Positions 44,649 through 57,900 of a DNA stretch of 64,000 nucleotides are shown here, piece by piece. Origin of the DNA: Metellina segmentata. Lineage: Eukaryota > Arthropoda > Arachnida > Araneae > Tetragnathidae. Position numbers and translations under genes: made by a program. The stretch covers positions 73,772,416-73,836,415 of the forward strand of contig OX375878.1 of the NCBI GenBank assembly GCA_947359465.1. The letters are read 5' to 3'. The stretch's first letter is position 1; each line of letters starts with the position of its first letter. Below the pieces are notes generated by a model. It was not told the origin of the DNA. It ran no database searches and saw only the letters and a list, made by a program, of their open reading frames with translations.

Positions 44649-47445
44649 TAAATTATTTGCTTCTTACGTAAAATATGTTATTTTGCGCTGATACTTCTGC
44701 AAAAGCTGAGAGAACTGTTTAACCAACGTTATAATTAAGTGACGCAAAAATTGTTAGAAATCTTTAATTCAGATTCAAGGATATCCGGTTCGCATCGCTA
44801 TTGAAAGAGACCTCATAGCTCATGTATGCAAAGTGTTTCACACATTCAATTGATGTCACGTTAGTCATACCGGAACGGAAACAGATGACAAGGAACGCAG
44901 AGAAGAGTTGGTGTAATTTATGGATTGCAGTGTTTTCGAACTCATTTGGTCTTCAGCCAAATAGCTTCCATGTACAACTAGGACAGGAAAATGGAAGATG
45001 TAAAATTCAGCTTTCTTAAATAATATGAATGAGTGAAGGGGAAAACAGACTGTCTTTATTATTGCGCAAATTTCAAGCGTGGTTCGTAACGTCCAACACG
45101 AAAGTTAAGTAGCTGAAGTCTGGCGAATTGCGAGACGATTAATGTTTGATTGAGATACTAATTAGATAACTGTCAGCCAAACAAGAATGCAGATCAACAT
45201 GTTTTCATGACGATGGGAAATGAAATAAAGATTTCTTGCATTTCCATGTAAGAAGGCAATCTGATAACAACGAAAATATTTATTGATCAAATGAAATTCG
45301 CGACAAGCTCAATGAGTTATGTGACACAACTTTAAAAGCTATGTTGTGTTGTATAGGTATTACATAATATAGCTTTCACGGTTTTCAATTTTCTTGGATA
45401 GTGTTCATTGTGTACGCAGTACAGCTTTTTATCTAGAAACATTGAGACCAAGGAAGTCTAACATCGCACTTCAGAGAACAACTTTTAATACTTGTCTCAA
45501 GTGTATAAACAAGATATCAATGTTTATTCGATTGTTCACAATGATAAAGACAGCAAGCCCTTTTTGAAATGTGACAAAAGCAGTTCCTATATTTGATAAG
45601 CTGTCGTAATTATGGTCTTTGTTTACTTTCAAATGAAAGATTTCAGACACCGATATAAGTGAAAGTTTAAGAGCTTAAAGTGTTATTTTTTCCGATATAG
45701 AATAACTGTTACCACTTTTGATACTTTAACACACAAAAGAACCGATGGGTTGTCCAAAGTCAAACAAACAGCATAGCACAAACACACAATCCCTAATTCA
45801 CATAGAATTTCGGATTATGTGTGCAACTTATAATCCGAATTTTGGTCTATAAGTTGTTTAGTGTAAGAGAGAGAGAAAGTTCATTGTATTAAACATGGCA
45901 TCGCATGAAATAGAAAAACGTTAGTTTGAATACAAAGAAGCAGTCTTATTCAAATACAAATTACATTTATATCCTAAGTATCATGTTTAATGGAAGGGGA
46001 CATTACATTAATTAGTAAAACAATCACTGTTGGATTTCAGAAGTCGAAACACAAGATTATTCAATTTTTTTAAATAAAATTAATTTTACATTTTGCTGGT
46101 TGCCTTACTGCCAGGCTTCTAAAGGAAAGGGTTCAAGGTTTTACTTTCAATCATTTGGTCTCCAGATGTTTTGAATCTCGGAAAGACCATTGTTTTATTT
46201 TGTTTTTTCTAATAATTGTATTCAAGAAATGTTATCCTGATAGTAATAGATTTGGTTAAATGAATTACAAACAATGGTCTGCAGGTATCTTTACCTTTTA
46301 CCTAGCAGATAATTGTCAGATTTTGCTATCTTCAACTGCTGTATGTAGCTTCTTTTTGAAGATCTAAATGGTATCTAACAAAACGTTCAGAGAAGGTTAT
46401 CTGACACCACGTAAAAAACGTAATGTTAAAACTTCTAAAATTTTGGGACACTGCATTACCATTTTAGAGAATTTACGTCTCAACCCATAGATCGCAGTGC
46501 TTACAAATTATTTCAGTGGCGAATGAAAGGGTTATTTCGACACACACGCCTACAACTATAGTCAAAAACACAAGATGCCCAGATCTGAGTAACATCATGG
46601 AAAGAACACCCAATTGTGGCTTGCCTGATATGAATTTCTATTTTCTCTAAAATTTCGATGCAATGTGGTCTTGATGTAAACGACACCTACACTGTAGCGT
46701 CCCTGAAATTTATTAACAGCGTAGGACGCAAACCTACTTGAATGTGATTCACGCCACACCTCAATATCGGCGCCATGCAAGGACGGTCATCGCAACGCAG
46801 CCGAATCTACAATAGATTTTCTATGTATAAAAAAGTATGAATATTCATTTAGGGTTGAAGTTATCGAAAAAATGCAGGGTTATCTAACTTGGTGAAAGAA
46901 GACTGATTGCTTTTTTTGTTTTTATCGTAATCAGTTCCAAAGAGTAACTTGGAATCACAGTAGTTTAAATGTTGACCTGATTCTTCAAGTTCAGAGCAGC
47001 GACCTCCCCACAATAATCTCAACATAGAGAAAAATTAAAATTCCTGTACTTATGGAATGTTTTCTGTTTTTGAGTTTTACTTCTAATGCTTGGAAATTGG
47101 TATCGATTCTCAAGGTTAAAAAGTACTTTCATAAGAAAAACTTAATCAGTTGCGAGGTAGGACAAATTATTATTTTAATAGATGTAAATTAAGGTTATGT
47201 ATCCCTCTAATCTACATTAAGTAGAATAAAAAACTAATTTAGATGTATTTGTATTAATTTTCAAATTGTGTAAGGAGAGTCTGCGCGCAATTGGACAGAA
47301 TAATAAAACAATCTAACTATCAATTTTTTGCTAAACTATTCATGAATAATTGTGACTTCATTTGTTTTTTATGCATTTTCATTGCTATTTTGTTGTTATG
47401 CTTTAATCTAATACAACAGTTGTAATAAAACCAAGAAAGCTATTT
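44649..47445. other. AT-rich, no gene recognised
   Basis: Minus frame 46595-46780 (VWRESHSSRFASYAVNKF) has protein-like composition and may be a transposase scrap, but no family was recognised. Confidence 0.3.
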
Positions 47446-48234
47446 TGCGCAATCTGTCCTTATAGAGTCGGAGAGATTTCGCACATGGGTAGGAGAGATT
47501 GTTCTTAATGAAAACTACAATTAAATTGTTAACAATAATAACTACACTTAAAGGGGGATAACATCCACCATGGCGCTGGTGTAAGCGATATTTTAGTGGT
47601 AACAAAAGTTAATCTGCCGCACAATAAAGGTTAATGACGACTTTATTATTTTTTACAAAAATATTTTTCAGCAAATTAATTTATTACCAAAATTGTTTCA
47701 AATTTTTTTTTTCTTTCAAAAATTGTTTTAAAAATTATGTTTTTTTTTCTTCAAAAATTGTTTCAAAATTAATTCATTCTTGTTTTACATATAATTTGCA
47801 ATTTAAGCAAAATTTCCAATAAGCTGCGTAATCTCTCCTAGCATGAAAACGAATGGGAACAAAGCGCCATCTCTCATAAGTAGCACATGCGCAAACTCTC
47901 CCATTTCGGAAGGAGAGATTGCGCGGCCTTTTATTTAAACATGGCCGCATCTAGAAAGAACCGTTGGTGTTCGCAATGCTCGTTTAGGTTAGTACTCATG
48001 AGAAACCGTTTAATAAAAAAATATTTTGTACTATTGCCATTCTAAAAAAATTAGAGAAAAAGGTATGAAAATTCAAGCGCTTATCTTGGGAAAACAATGC
48101 AAAATAGCAATGTTTTATTCTAAACGCTCGGAACAAACAACCTGCACTTTCAAGTAGACACTCCACAACTGCTGTTGTACAACTAACAGAAGTCGCTGCG
48201 CGAGCACTCAACTCTTCGACCGCGCAATCTCTCC
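47446..48234. repeat. Foldback region built from the motif GGAGAGATTGCGC
   Basis: GGAGAGATTGCGCGG (47912-47926) and CCGCGCAATCTCTCC (48220-48234) are perfect 15-bp inverted repeats. Two short hairpins with the same motif lie at 47446-47481 and 47889-47924, and another half at 47826-47838. Probably a foldback or MITE-type element; no transposase. Confidence 0.55.
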
Positions 48235-49035
48235 TCGCTTTACCTTAAGTTTAATTTTCGTTCGCAAAGAAATTAGCAGTTGTTTTAGACCGAAGAATAA
48301 TTTCTATATTTTTCTACGCTATAACAAATTAAACCATTTTACTAAAATCGCAGATAAAAAATAAAATTCTCAATTTTTGGGAATAAATGACGTAATGAAA
48401 GAAACAATGTGTAGAAAATATTCGTTATTTCCTTTAACTATAATTGTTACATACAGGCAGTCTTTTCCCTGACTTATTAAAATGTAATACAAGTTTAAAA
48501 GAAATTAACATTGACATTCGCGTATAGCGGTTACAATACATCTCATATTTCCATAACCCATATAGCCTTTCCTCTCATATGGTTTGCGTGTAGAAATTAA
48601 TTTAAACTAATTGACCAGAGTGAAATTTCATTTCATATATAAAAAAAAAATGACAAATAAAACATCTCATGTGGATCATCAAAAGTTTAGTTTCGAAGGT
48701 GTGACCTCTTGTGAACAAAAAGATAGAGAACCCAAATCTGGAGCTTTCTTACGAATTTACAAACGGGAAGGATGTAGGAATTCGTTTACTCATTGCTCTT
48801 CAACATCACAGATAAAAAAAAATTACGACAGTTAATCAAGTCCATAAAAAAAGTCACTTAGAGATATCCGCGTGTTTAGAGAAAAATGGTATTTGGAGAA
48901 ATTCTGCTTCTCCATTTGATGAAATGCGACGCTTCCACGTGCAATACTAAAGCAAATCCTTCATTTCACGATTTCAGAACAGATGGCAAGCGTTAACTTA
49001 AAAAAGGATCAATGTCAGCGAGCATAAAACATTCC

Positions 49036-49075
<40 letters not shown>

Positions 49076-52000
49076 AATTCCCCCTCCCAATTTTTCCCTT
49101 TACCAAAAATAACCACATCATCTGTCGGCGCCGGAAACCGTCTTAAAATAGACAGACAAGCACCTTTCCCCTAGTTTCCAGACACAAGGATTACAACGGG
49201 GCAGGTTGATGTACAAAATGGTTTTTAAAAGGAAGAACATGGGAGGGAAAAGGCTTACAATCACTCAGGAAGCGGATGATTTCCTTTTCGGAAATCATCA
49301 AAATACAACGACTGAATTATTTTCTGATGTAGATAGATGACTTCTCTACCTTACATGCTTGATACTTCCAACAAGATTTTTACTAGGGAGGTTCCAACAT
49401 TGTGGGTCCCTGGTTGGTAAGGGTTTTTTGGCCACAAGTTCAACAAATGGACAGTACTTGATGTTGCTCGTCTTGTGTTTGGCGCAGCTTCGCTAAATAT
49501 GACTTTTGCGCCATAAAATCTAACCAACAAATAGACAAATTGCGCCAAACACAAGAACAAAATACAATAAAAATATATTAGAAAATTCAGATCCGCAGCA
49601 ATACAAACAATAAAAAGCTTAGTAAAAATATCCATGTACCTTTAACCCAAGAAATATTAAACGCTTTTGTATCAGGATTTTCACTTTGTGTAGTAAAATT
49701 TACAAATTTAGAATTTGCAAACATTTCTATTGATTTATAATGTAACCAAACAATGAGTATGCAAGAGAAAATATTTCTGTTTCATGTGTGTTCCTTCGTC
49801 TAATCTAGAGTTGGGTTCCATCATCTAACTTGGTACTGAGGGCATGACTATTAAGCACAAAATCTATTACAGTATTCCTATTTTACGTCTTTTCATGTAT
49901 GCACAACATGAATTTCACCAACTTAAATAATTTTCAATTTCCAAAATTTCAAATACTGGCATTGCAAAGAGGCAGCTTACACAGATAATTGAAAAAATAT
50001 ACAGTCTTGATGAAATCTAAAAGAACCGATTTCAAATCTTCATATTTCATTCCAGAAAAGACACGAAGAAAGAAATTATTTTCAAAACCGTTCACAAGTG
50101 ACTAAAAATTAACGTTGAAATAATTATATCAAATGATGACTAAGACATCTGAAATACGGAAAGTTTTTTAACATAGGTAGGGGCAATTCAGCCTTGTATC
50201 TCGGCATCATTTTATCTCTCTATCTTCCTCACATTCCGAAGGAGTTATAGTTTTCAGAAACCGAGGAAAGGCCTCACTTTAGCTTCCAAACAATTCTGAA
50301 GATCATTTGTCACTTCGAGTTGGCAAGTCCAGTGGACACGTCCCATCATTTATCAGGATGAGGCTAAATGATCTTAGTGTTTCATGCTGCGTAGACTGAT
50401 ACAGCAGGTAAATTGATGATTTCTCTGGCTTTCTGTTTTGATTGAGTATTTCTGCTTACGCACACAGGTTTCTGTACATGATCCATTAATTTGATTGCAT
50501 GTGGTACTAAATCAAAGGAGGATCGGTCAATAGTGAGACTCTTCTTTCATTTGTTCAGATGTTTTAGGCCGGAATAAACAGAAACATTGTAAGCACAAAT
50601 CGGACTTTTCATTTTCAGTAGACGTTCGAATTTCCAGCGGATTCAAGTGAAGTCTAGTTCTTAAAGCAAAACACAAACGGCATTGGAAAAGGAGTCCGTG
50701 GATGAACGAATTTCACAAAATGCATACATCATCAAAAAATGTTGATCTCAATACTATATTTTCTAATTTACAATTTTTAAAGTCGTCCCCCCGCAAAAAA
50801 ACGAAAGGTATTATTTACATTTGATTTGTATTACTCGATGGGTAGTGTAGTGCGTCGTAATGAATACGATCTCCAAGATCCTATCGGAACATATCAAGTC
50901 TCTAACTTCATTACAAAACTAGCTAGATTACTTTTGTCGCTTTTCGTCATTTTAATTATTTAAAATCGTGGATTGTACTTGGTGTGAAACTGGGAATTTA
51001 TTACAGTTGAGGAGGACTCCAAGTAACATAGTAATAAGTCACAGAAGTATATGCCGCAAAGAAAAATATTACGAACAAAATATTCCAGATGATAAAAATA
51101 ATTTTGGATTGTTTGAATGCGTGCTTAATACTTGAAAGTTTAAGATAACATAATGGATGAACCATTATATTTTTCGTTTTTTTTTTTTAATATTGAAAAT
51201 TGCTTGTAACAAATGAAAAATTTCAAAACGATGACTAATAAGGATTAAAAACCATTTCGGTGGAGTAAGACATCAAAAATCATCAGAACTAATGTTGTAA
51301 GTTTTGAGCCACCAAAATGACGATTGACGATTTTTCCATAATTTTTTAATCTGTATTAGTTGTTGTTTTGAAATTTTGCACTTTTTATTGCCATTTTGAG
51401 TAAGTTTTAATTTTGTTTAACGACATAAGAATTGCCAGTCTGAAAAATTTGAAAAGTGGTTAATCATTATCCGAAGCCCTTCAATTGTAAATCGTTTTCG
51501 GCCCCAAACCCAACACCGCAAAAAGAAAAAGTCTACACCAGATGGCATGGAAAGGGAGAATAAGCCTTTATGTATCAAATGGATTATTAACTTTTACAGG
51601 GTGTGGGATCAGAACAGATGAGTGTTTCTACCCCTCTGAATGTATCCCAGGGGACGGAGGATTTTACGTAACTGTAACGTTCCCAGAATTTCCAGTATCC
51701 GAAAGGATTGTGGGAAGTAACACTTGTGGGTGTCTCTAGGGGAAATGACAACATGAACTCAAAAGACTGAATGGATTTAAAACAGTGATGATGTTCAACT
51801 TCCCCCGGGTACTATTTCAGGTTCATAAAAAATGTGTTCCGATAAATTTCAAGGGAAAACGTTCTTTTACGATAAAAGTGCAGGGTTAAAATTAAATGAT
51901 GCGAACTACTTATTCCTAGATTGAGAGCAAGTTGCACCGGAGATATAATCTTTAAAATTCAAAGTTTCATAGTGTTAAAAAATATTTATTCGATTTTAAA

Positions 52001-52376
52001 TGAAACAGTGAGTTTAGGAAAACGCAAAATTAGGTATTGATATTTTTTTAATCTCCAAAAGATTTTTCGTTTTAATATTCAGTGGAACATTGTTAGATCA
52101 CAATGCCAAGAATAGGAGTTATAAGAATTACTTCAGCAGACGTAAATGAAATAAAAATCTGAAATAAACACTTTCGTTGCATTTAAGTATGTTGGAACAT
52201 TGTAATTTAATAATAAAATGAACTTTGATCTTTGATAAAATTACTTTGAAGCAGAATGAATACTTTTCAAAGACTAAGAATAATTCTTGCAAATATGTTA
52301 TATGCTTATTTGTATTTAATTTTAAACATAACATCAGATGAAAAAGGATGTTGAATGAATATTCACTGATAACAAA
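48235..52376. other. AT-rich, no gene recognised
   Basis: Only short frames. Minus 49351-49560 contains NPYQPGTHNVGTSLV-like codons, too little to name. Confidence 0.3.
49039..49072. repeat. AG microsatellite
   Basis: About 17 uninterrupted AG units. Confidence 0.95.
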
Positions 52377-52379
52377 TTA

Positions 52380-52944
52380 AAGGGTCCCTAGACAGTCAAT
52401 ATTATTGTCAATGTGATTGACGGTTTCGATTGATAGATGTTTCAATATAGTTTCAATCAACCCGTCAAACTCGTTCGACCAGTGTTTTTCGAAGGGACGT
52501 CACGTTATTCTTTTTTGAGTTTCAAAAGGGTTTCAAATTCGTATTTGGGCTTTCTTGCTTTGACTTTGGTTATCTGCATTGTTTTAACACATTGACCATT
52601 TTTTGCAAAGCAATACTTATTTTGTTTTTGTTTAAATATGCATTTGACTTTACTTTCCAGAACTCAGGATAATCACGATGGAAAGTAATTAAAAGCGTCA
52701 CAAACTCCCATTCCCTGCAGAATCGCTTTTCGTGGGCTCGAAGCATTCGTCATGTTTGCTGTCTTAAGCGAAACTGCCCGAACGATTGACGATTGAGTAT
52801 TTTACACGATCAATCGGTTCCTTCAATGTCCTTCAGTAAAAATTTCTGTTAATGTCCGTCCATCGATGGAAAATCGCCTACATTAATAATTGATTGCTTC
52901 AATGAGCATAATTGACAATATTATTGACCGTCTGGGGACCCTTT
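52380..52944. mobile_element. PIF/Harbinger-like MITE
   Basis: Ends AAGGGTCCCTAGACAGTCAA and (right, reversed) AAGGGTCCCCAGACGGTCAA continue as about 38-bp imperfect inverted repeats. A TTA trinucleotide sits on each side (52377-52379, 52945-52947), the Harbinger target preference. 565 bp, no frame. Confidence 0.8.
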
Positions 52945-53140
52945 TACTTTCAAAAATTGATACTATTATCTCGAGCTAAGCTGATGGAATATAAATAACA
53001 GATTTTTTCGAAATAGAATTTGGTAATGTTTATGTTTACTTAAATTTCGTGCTAAATTAGCATATTAGAAACAGTTATTTTGTGCAGTAAATTGTGCATG
53101 GCTAAAATTTAGCTATGCAAACTGAAACACGAGGGAATAT

Positions 53141-53404
53141 ATCTGTGCTCAGATAGCAAAATGTTAATGTCACTTTTTTTTAAAATTTTTTGTGACAGCA
53201 ATTTTAAAATTCAAGATTCAACATGTGGTTCTGTGTTTTGGGATTCATTACAATTTTCCCACCTTTGTTTTCTCATAAACTAAAAGAAAAAGACTTACGA
53301 CATTTTGCCACCTTCTAAACATTACCAAACCAGACTCCAGGATGGGACTTACTCAATTTTTTGGGAAAAGTGACTTATAACATTTTGCCATCTGAGCACA
53401 GATA
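53141..53404. mobile_element. Short inverted-repeat element (264 bp)
   Basis: ATCTGTGCTCAGATAGCAAA with GTTAATGTCACTTTT on the left matches ATCTGTGCTCAGATGGCAAA with GTTATAAGTCACTTTT from the right. About 45-bp arms around a small core that itself repeats ACGACATTTTGCCA. Family unknown. Confidence 0.75.
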
Positions 53405-53834
53405 CTATATTCAAAACATTTCTTCCGATTCTTTATCAAGGCAGTAGAGCTAATTTCAAATTGAGCCCTTCTTTATGTGAGTTGGACAACTTCAACTCAA
53501 TTATTAATGGAAAAAGGGGTGGAAAATTGAAGGACACGTAAAAAACTTTCCCCAAGTAGAAAATAACCCTTGAAATAATAAGCCTATCATTACCTAGCAT
53601 TGTGGCAAAAGTAGAACTACCGCGCGCTCAGACAAACGGCTACAAATTAGATTGCTCAGCTGTTTCAACCGCGGCATACACACAAGAGTACTCTGTAAGC
53701 AGAACATCCCGAGTTCCGTGGACGAATTGTAATTAACAAAGTGGCCACAGCGAAGGTCAGCGAACTATTCTTTATTATTTTTCATCTCAACCGAAAGGGT
53801 TACTTTATTACGCGGCATTATCACTGAATGACGT

Positions 53835-53861
53835 CACACACACACACATACACACACACAC
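53835..53861. repeat. CA microsatellite
   Basis: CA units interrupted once by a TA. Confidence 0.9.
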
Positions 53862-54807
53862 TAATACGATACAAGAACGGCTAACAACATATTCGTTCAT
53901 GGAAGGGGAGGACTAACTTGAGGAGATAAAAATTGGGAATACAGGAAGTGAGAGTCCTCAAGGAATAACCCAGTCGTTAAAGTGAATTATTTAAAAAGTC
54001 GTTTTTACTGTTTCCTTTATACAATTAGTAGATTCAAGGTCGGTCGGCGACGCTAAAGAAGATTATTATATGTTGCAGACACCAGTTAGACAAAAGGAAT
54101 AGAAAAAAGCAATCAATACTGAACAATTGGAATAAATCATTAGCTTAGAGAAGCCGTACTTCGAGGATGGGATGCATGTAGGATTGTTAGTTACAAGATA
54201 GTTTAATGCATACATGCTTGGAGATATTTTGATTTTTTTTCTTCTTCATAATGAAAAATATGATGAAATAAATTAATTCCATTTGAACAACTTTTTATGG
54301 TAAATGTAACGCAATATTTGTTTATGTTGAAAAAACTATTTGACATTGATGCCTGAAAAGTGGAATGAAACGGATAAAATAAGCTCATGTGATTACAAGA
54401 ACTCTATACAGCAATAAGGAGAATATAGCAATAAGGAAATAATAGTAATAAGGAGAATATTAGGAGAAGTTTTCTTAATACGTAAAACTTCTATGTAGTT
54501 CAAAATAAAATTTTAAAACAAGTTGTGCATTATTCGAAAATTAATTTAACAACGACGTGAAGCGGCATTTGGAAGAAAAAAAAAACAAGTTCACATTAAA
54601 ATTAGGTAAAGAGAACAAGATGAATTCCTGGGTTTTTCAAAACCCTCAGATGTACAGAAATAATTTCCAACACACAAATTAAAGACAAATGCAAAGAAAA
54701 TATTACTAACAGAAAGGATGCATTCGAATTTCATTTTTATTTTAGGAGCTTTTCCCAGTTAAGCAAACAAAATGAAGTTAATTTTCTTGTAGAACTTTTA
54801 CACTTAC

Positions 54808-54975
54808 CCTGATTTCTCGGAGTTGAACCATTCCCACCTTCTTCAAAAAATGGTTCAAAGAAAGAGTTAGAGCAAATGTTGCAGAGAGCACTTGACTGCG
54901 AAATTTAAATCGCTTGTCACTGCTTCTAAGTATCTGTCCTCTGTGTGTTTTAGAAGGCGCACCTGCCATCATCAT
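54808..54975 (-). CDS. Candidate 5' coding exon, possibly first exon of the RhoGEF
   Basis: An ATG triplet run at 54975 opens 56 codons, starting MMMAGAPSKTHRGQILRSSD and ending MVQLREIR. They run into a strong donor, AGG|GTAAGT, in phase 0. The first confirmed RhoGEF exon (41844-42074) starts in phase 0 on the same strand, so a direct splice would keep frame across a 12.7-kb intron. I do not recognise the peptide. It could instead be the start of another gene or a chance ORF beside a GTAAGT. Confidence 0.3.
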
Positions 54976-57900
54976 GGCTAATCTTTATCTTTAACTTTTC
55001 TGATTGAAAGATCAACAAGCTTCCTGTTTATTGAAGCTTTGTCCTCAGTTGGAACTTCTCTAATGCATGGCACAAACGCATCTGTCTACCTTAAATTTGA
55101 AAGCATCTGGATCTCTTAAGTAGCTCATGTTGGTGATGTAAAACTTGCACTGATAAACCAATTTCAGGAATAAGTTTATAACTGAACATTTCAGACGCAA
55201 TCATTTCAAGAAATCTAAATACCTGTATGCAATATTAGAATTCAGGAGAAAAAGAACGATGTTTAAAAAGGCAATTTCAATGTAAATTGTTCTTTACCTT
55301 TTCTTCTAACTGTAGAAAGAATCTCAAATTAGAATATAGTAGTTGACTTTTATACAAAGTATTTTGAAAAATAATGTACTGGTACAAGCTGTTTACCTAA
55401 GAAATGCATTATACACTAAACTTCGGCAATGCAAAATGCTTATAATCATCTTTATAGTATCTTTTCTTCAACTTCAGGAGATAACCAGTTTCGTAACTCC
55501 AGAAAAATGAACCCATCACTTGATGAATAAACAAATCGCATTGCGTTACATTACGCCACCAAAAATATGCATTCACAAAAATTCAACGAAGTTATAATTC
55601 AAGTGGAAAGGAAGTCTGGTACTAATTACCAAGCATATAAATAACAATTATCAATATAGGTTTTCCAATTCTTTTAAATCCAAATGCATTTAGCAAAAAC
55701 TTATCCGATTCAGTCGATGCAACCAATGGTCTTGCCACCCACTTAGGGCCGAATATAATCTTTCCTCCATCTCAATATCAAAAACACGCTGATACTCCTC
55801 GTTTTTCACAGTTATTGATGCAATGGAACTTGCTGGATAGTGTCTTAAATCACGGAACTTGCAAGAAACTTCATGTGTTACAAGGAAAAACAAGATTAAA
55901 TCTACCAGACATCGGGTCGCCCGTAAAAAAAAAAGCAAGCTTCAAACACAATATCTATCTGTAGAAACACTCGCTGATGACATCGGTGTTTCGAGATCTC
56001 TGGTACTACATAACTCAGTCGCCGCGGAGTACACAGACGAGATATTTACAAAATAGTGAAAAGCGCACAGGAACGGAGCGTATCAGGAATCGTTCTTCAC
56101 ACCGTTTCTGGATGAACGTGATTAAAAATAAACATATGATTCAGATAAGAGTTTACGTGTACCTACGCGCAATGCATCTCCGCGAAGACGAAAGGTTTTG
56201 TGTCTCTTGGCTCTATTCATAAACTTTGAAAAATGCAATTTTAGTTTTTTGCCCTCTTTCTCTTGCGAGCTTCAGCCAAGAATGTTAATTTGAAGTAAAT
56301 GATGATTACTGATGGTGCGATAAACGGCTGGTTTACAGCATTTTTTTTTTGAGTGAGTATTTCTTTTAGACCTTAGTGTTATTCCATTCTCACTTAAGAT
56401 AAATGTAAAGAGTTTTTGAGACATATTTAATCAGAAACATGTTTAACACATCTGTTAAAATTACGGTTTTTAGGGAAAAAAATATACCTATGTGAGAGGT
56501 ATTTTAAGTACGAAACCGACGGAAGAAGGATATTTTACTTCCTGTTACCCAAATGCTCTGGTATGATACATACCTGTGTTTCCTTAAAATGTAGTTTATC
56601 AGTTTGGTGAACGTTTAGTGTTGACCTATTAGCCATTTTTATCAATTCATCAGATCAATCTTTGGAGTTTCTATATGCGGCGTTCTGAAATCGTATTCGA
56701 AAAGCAGGCCGTGACGTCACCTCAAAAACAAAGCATCTACACTTGCTCGACAGAAAAAAAACACTCAGGATTTTTGTTTGTTTTTTCATATCGAAAGAGC
56801 GTATCACGAATAAATGAGAAATAGTTTAAGAATTAAATTTGTTATCTATTGGAGCCATTCTATCAATTCTTTATTAATTCAGTCAGATCACTTCGCTGGA
56901 AGTTAAAATTAAATATTATTATTTGAGAGCATTTTCAGTATAAGCGAACCACAGAAATACGATTATTTCTGTATACCCAATACAGAATATGTGCCTGAAG
57001 CACGTTCTGCCACAAAAAACTAGCTCAATCTACATATAGCATGAGAGCAAAAAAGGACTTTCATAGTGAAAACTTAAATTGGAAAACTAATCGTTTTTTA
57101 GATATTTTACAATTTTGCAGAATTCACCCACAAAAAAAAAAAAAAAAAAAAAAAAGATTTTTTTGTGTAGAAGACTAAGATAAGCAGAAAGGGGAAAAAC
57201 AGATACTAGTAAATAGAAATCTGGAAAATACTTAAAATAATAGGATATTTTTTAATTTATAAAGGATTTTTCAAAAGTTATAAACTTTTTATTTTTGGGA
57301 TTCGACAATTAGATATTTGAATTTAAAAAAAAAAAAGCTCAACACTGCAGGCTATAAGGCGTTAGTTCACAAGATTTGAGTAACGAATTTCATACAGCGA
57401 TAAGAATTTTATTGGAATAAAAGAAGTAATAGCTATTTGTTTCTGGAGTTCTTTTTCTTCTTCAGAATACAATCATTCACTCCAGATGCATACATTAAAA
57501 AAAAAGTTTTATTTCCAATATCAAAATAAGCATCAATTACTGAAATCTATGCAATAGCAATAAATTATATCCACTATGGAATCTTGGTATAATAAGAGGG
57601 ATATCCAATAGGGCTTTTGAATACATAAAAGAATACCAATTCCATAAACTGTAACTATAATAGTAGGTATTAATCTATAGAAATACTTCCGGATTTTACG
57701 CATGTAAAGTTAATGATAAAATGGACATAGTTTTGGAAAACAAAGCATGGACGATGACAACTTCCATCAATACCGATTCATCACCCATTCTAAGGAAAAT
57801 CAAGGAAACAGAAAGTGCCTTCATTCATTCTCAAGTTCATTTCCTGCAAGGATCCGACGCGGATATTCGACAGGACAAGTTCATGAAGCAAAGATTCAAG

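Noticed and set aside
47941..47986. Plus-strand mini-exon opening ATGGCCGCATCT with a GTTAGT donor
   Set aside because: Only 15 codons, inside a foldback repeat, with no partner exon found.
55690..55938. Minus-strand 82-codon ORF with a signal-peptide-like start
   Set aside because: The hydrophobic start and plausible length are not enough; no splice or family support, and it overlaps a plus-strand ORF of similar size.
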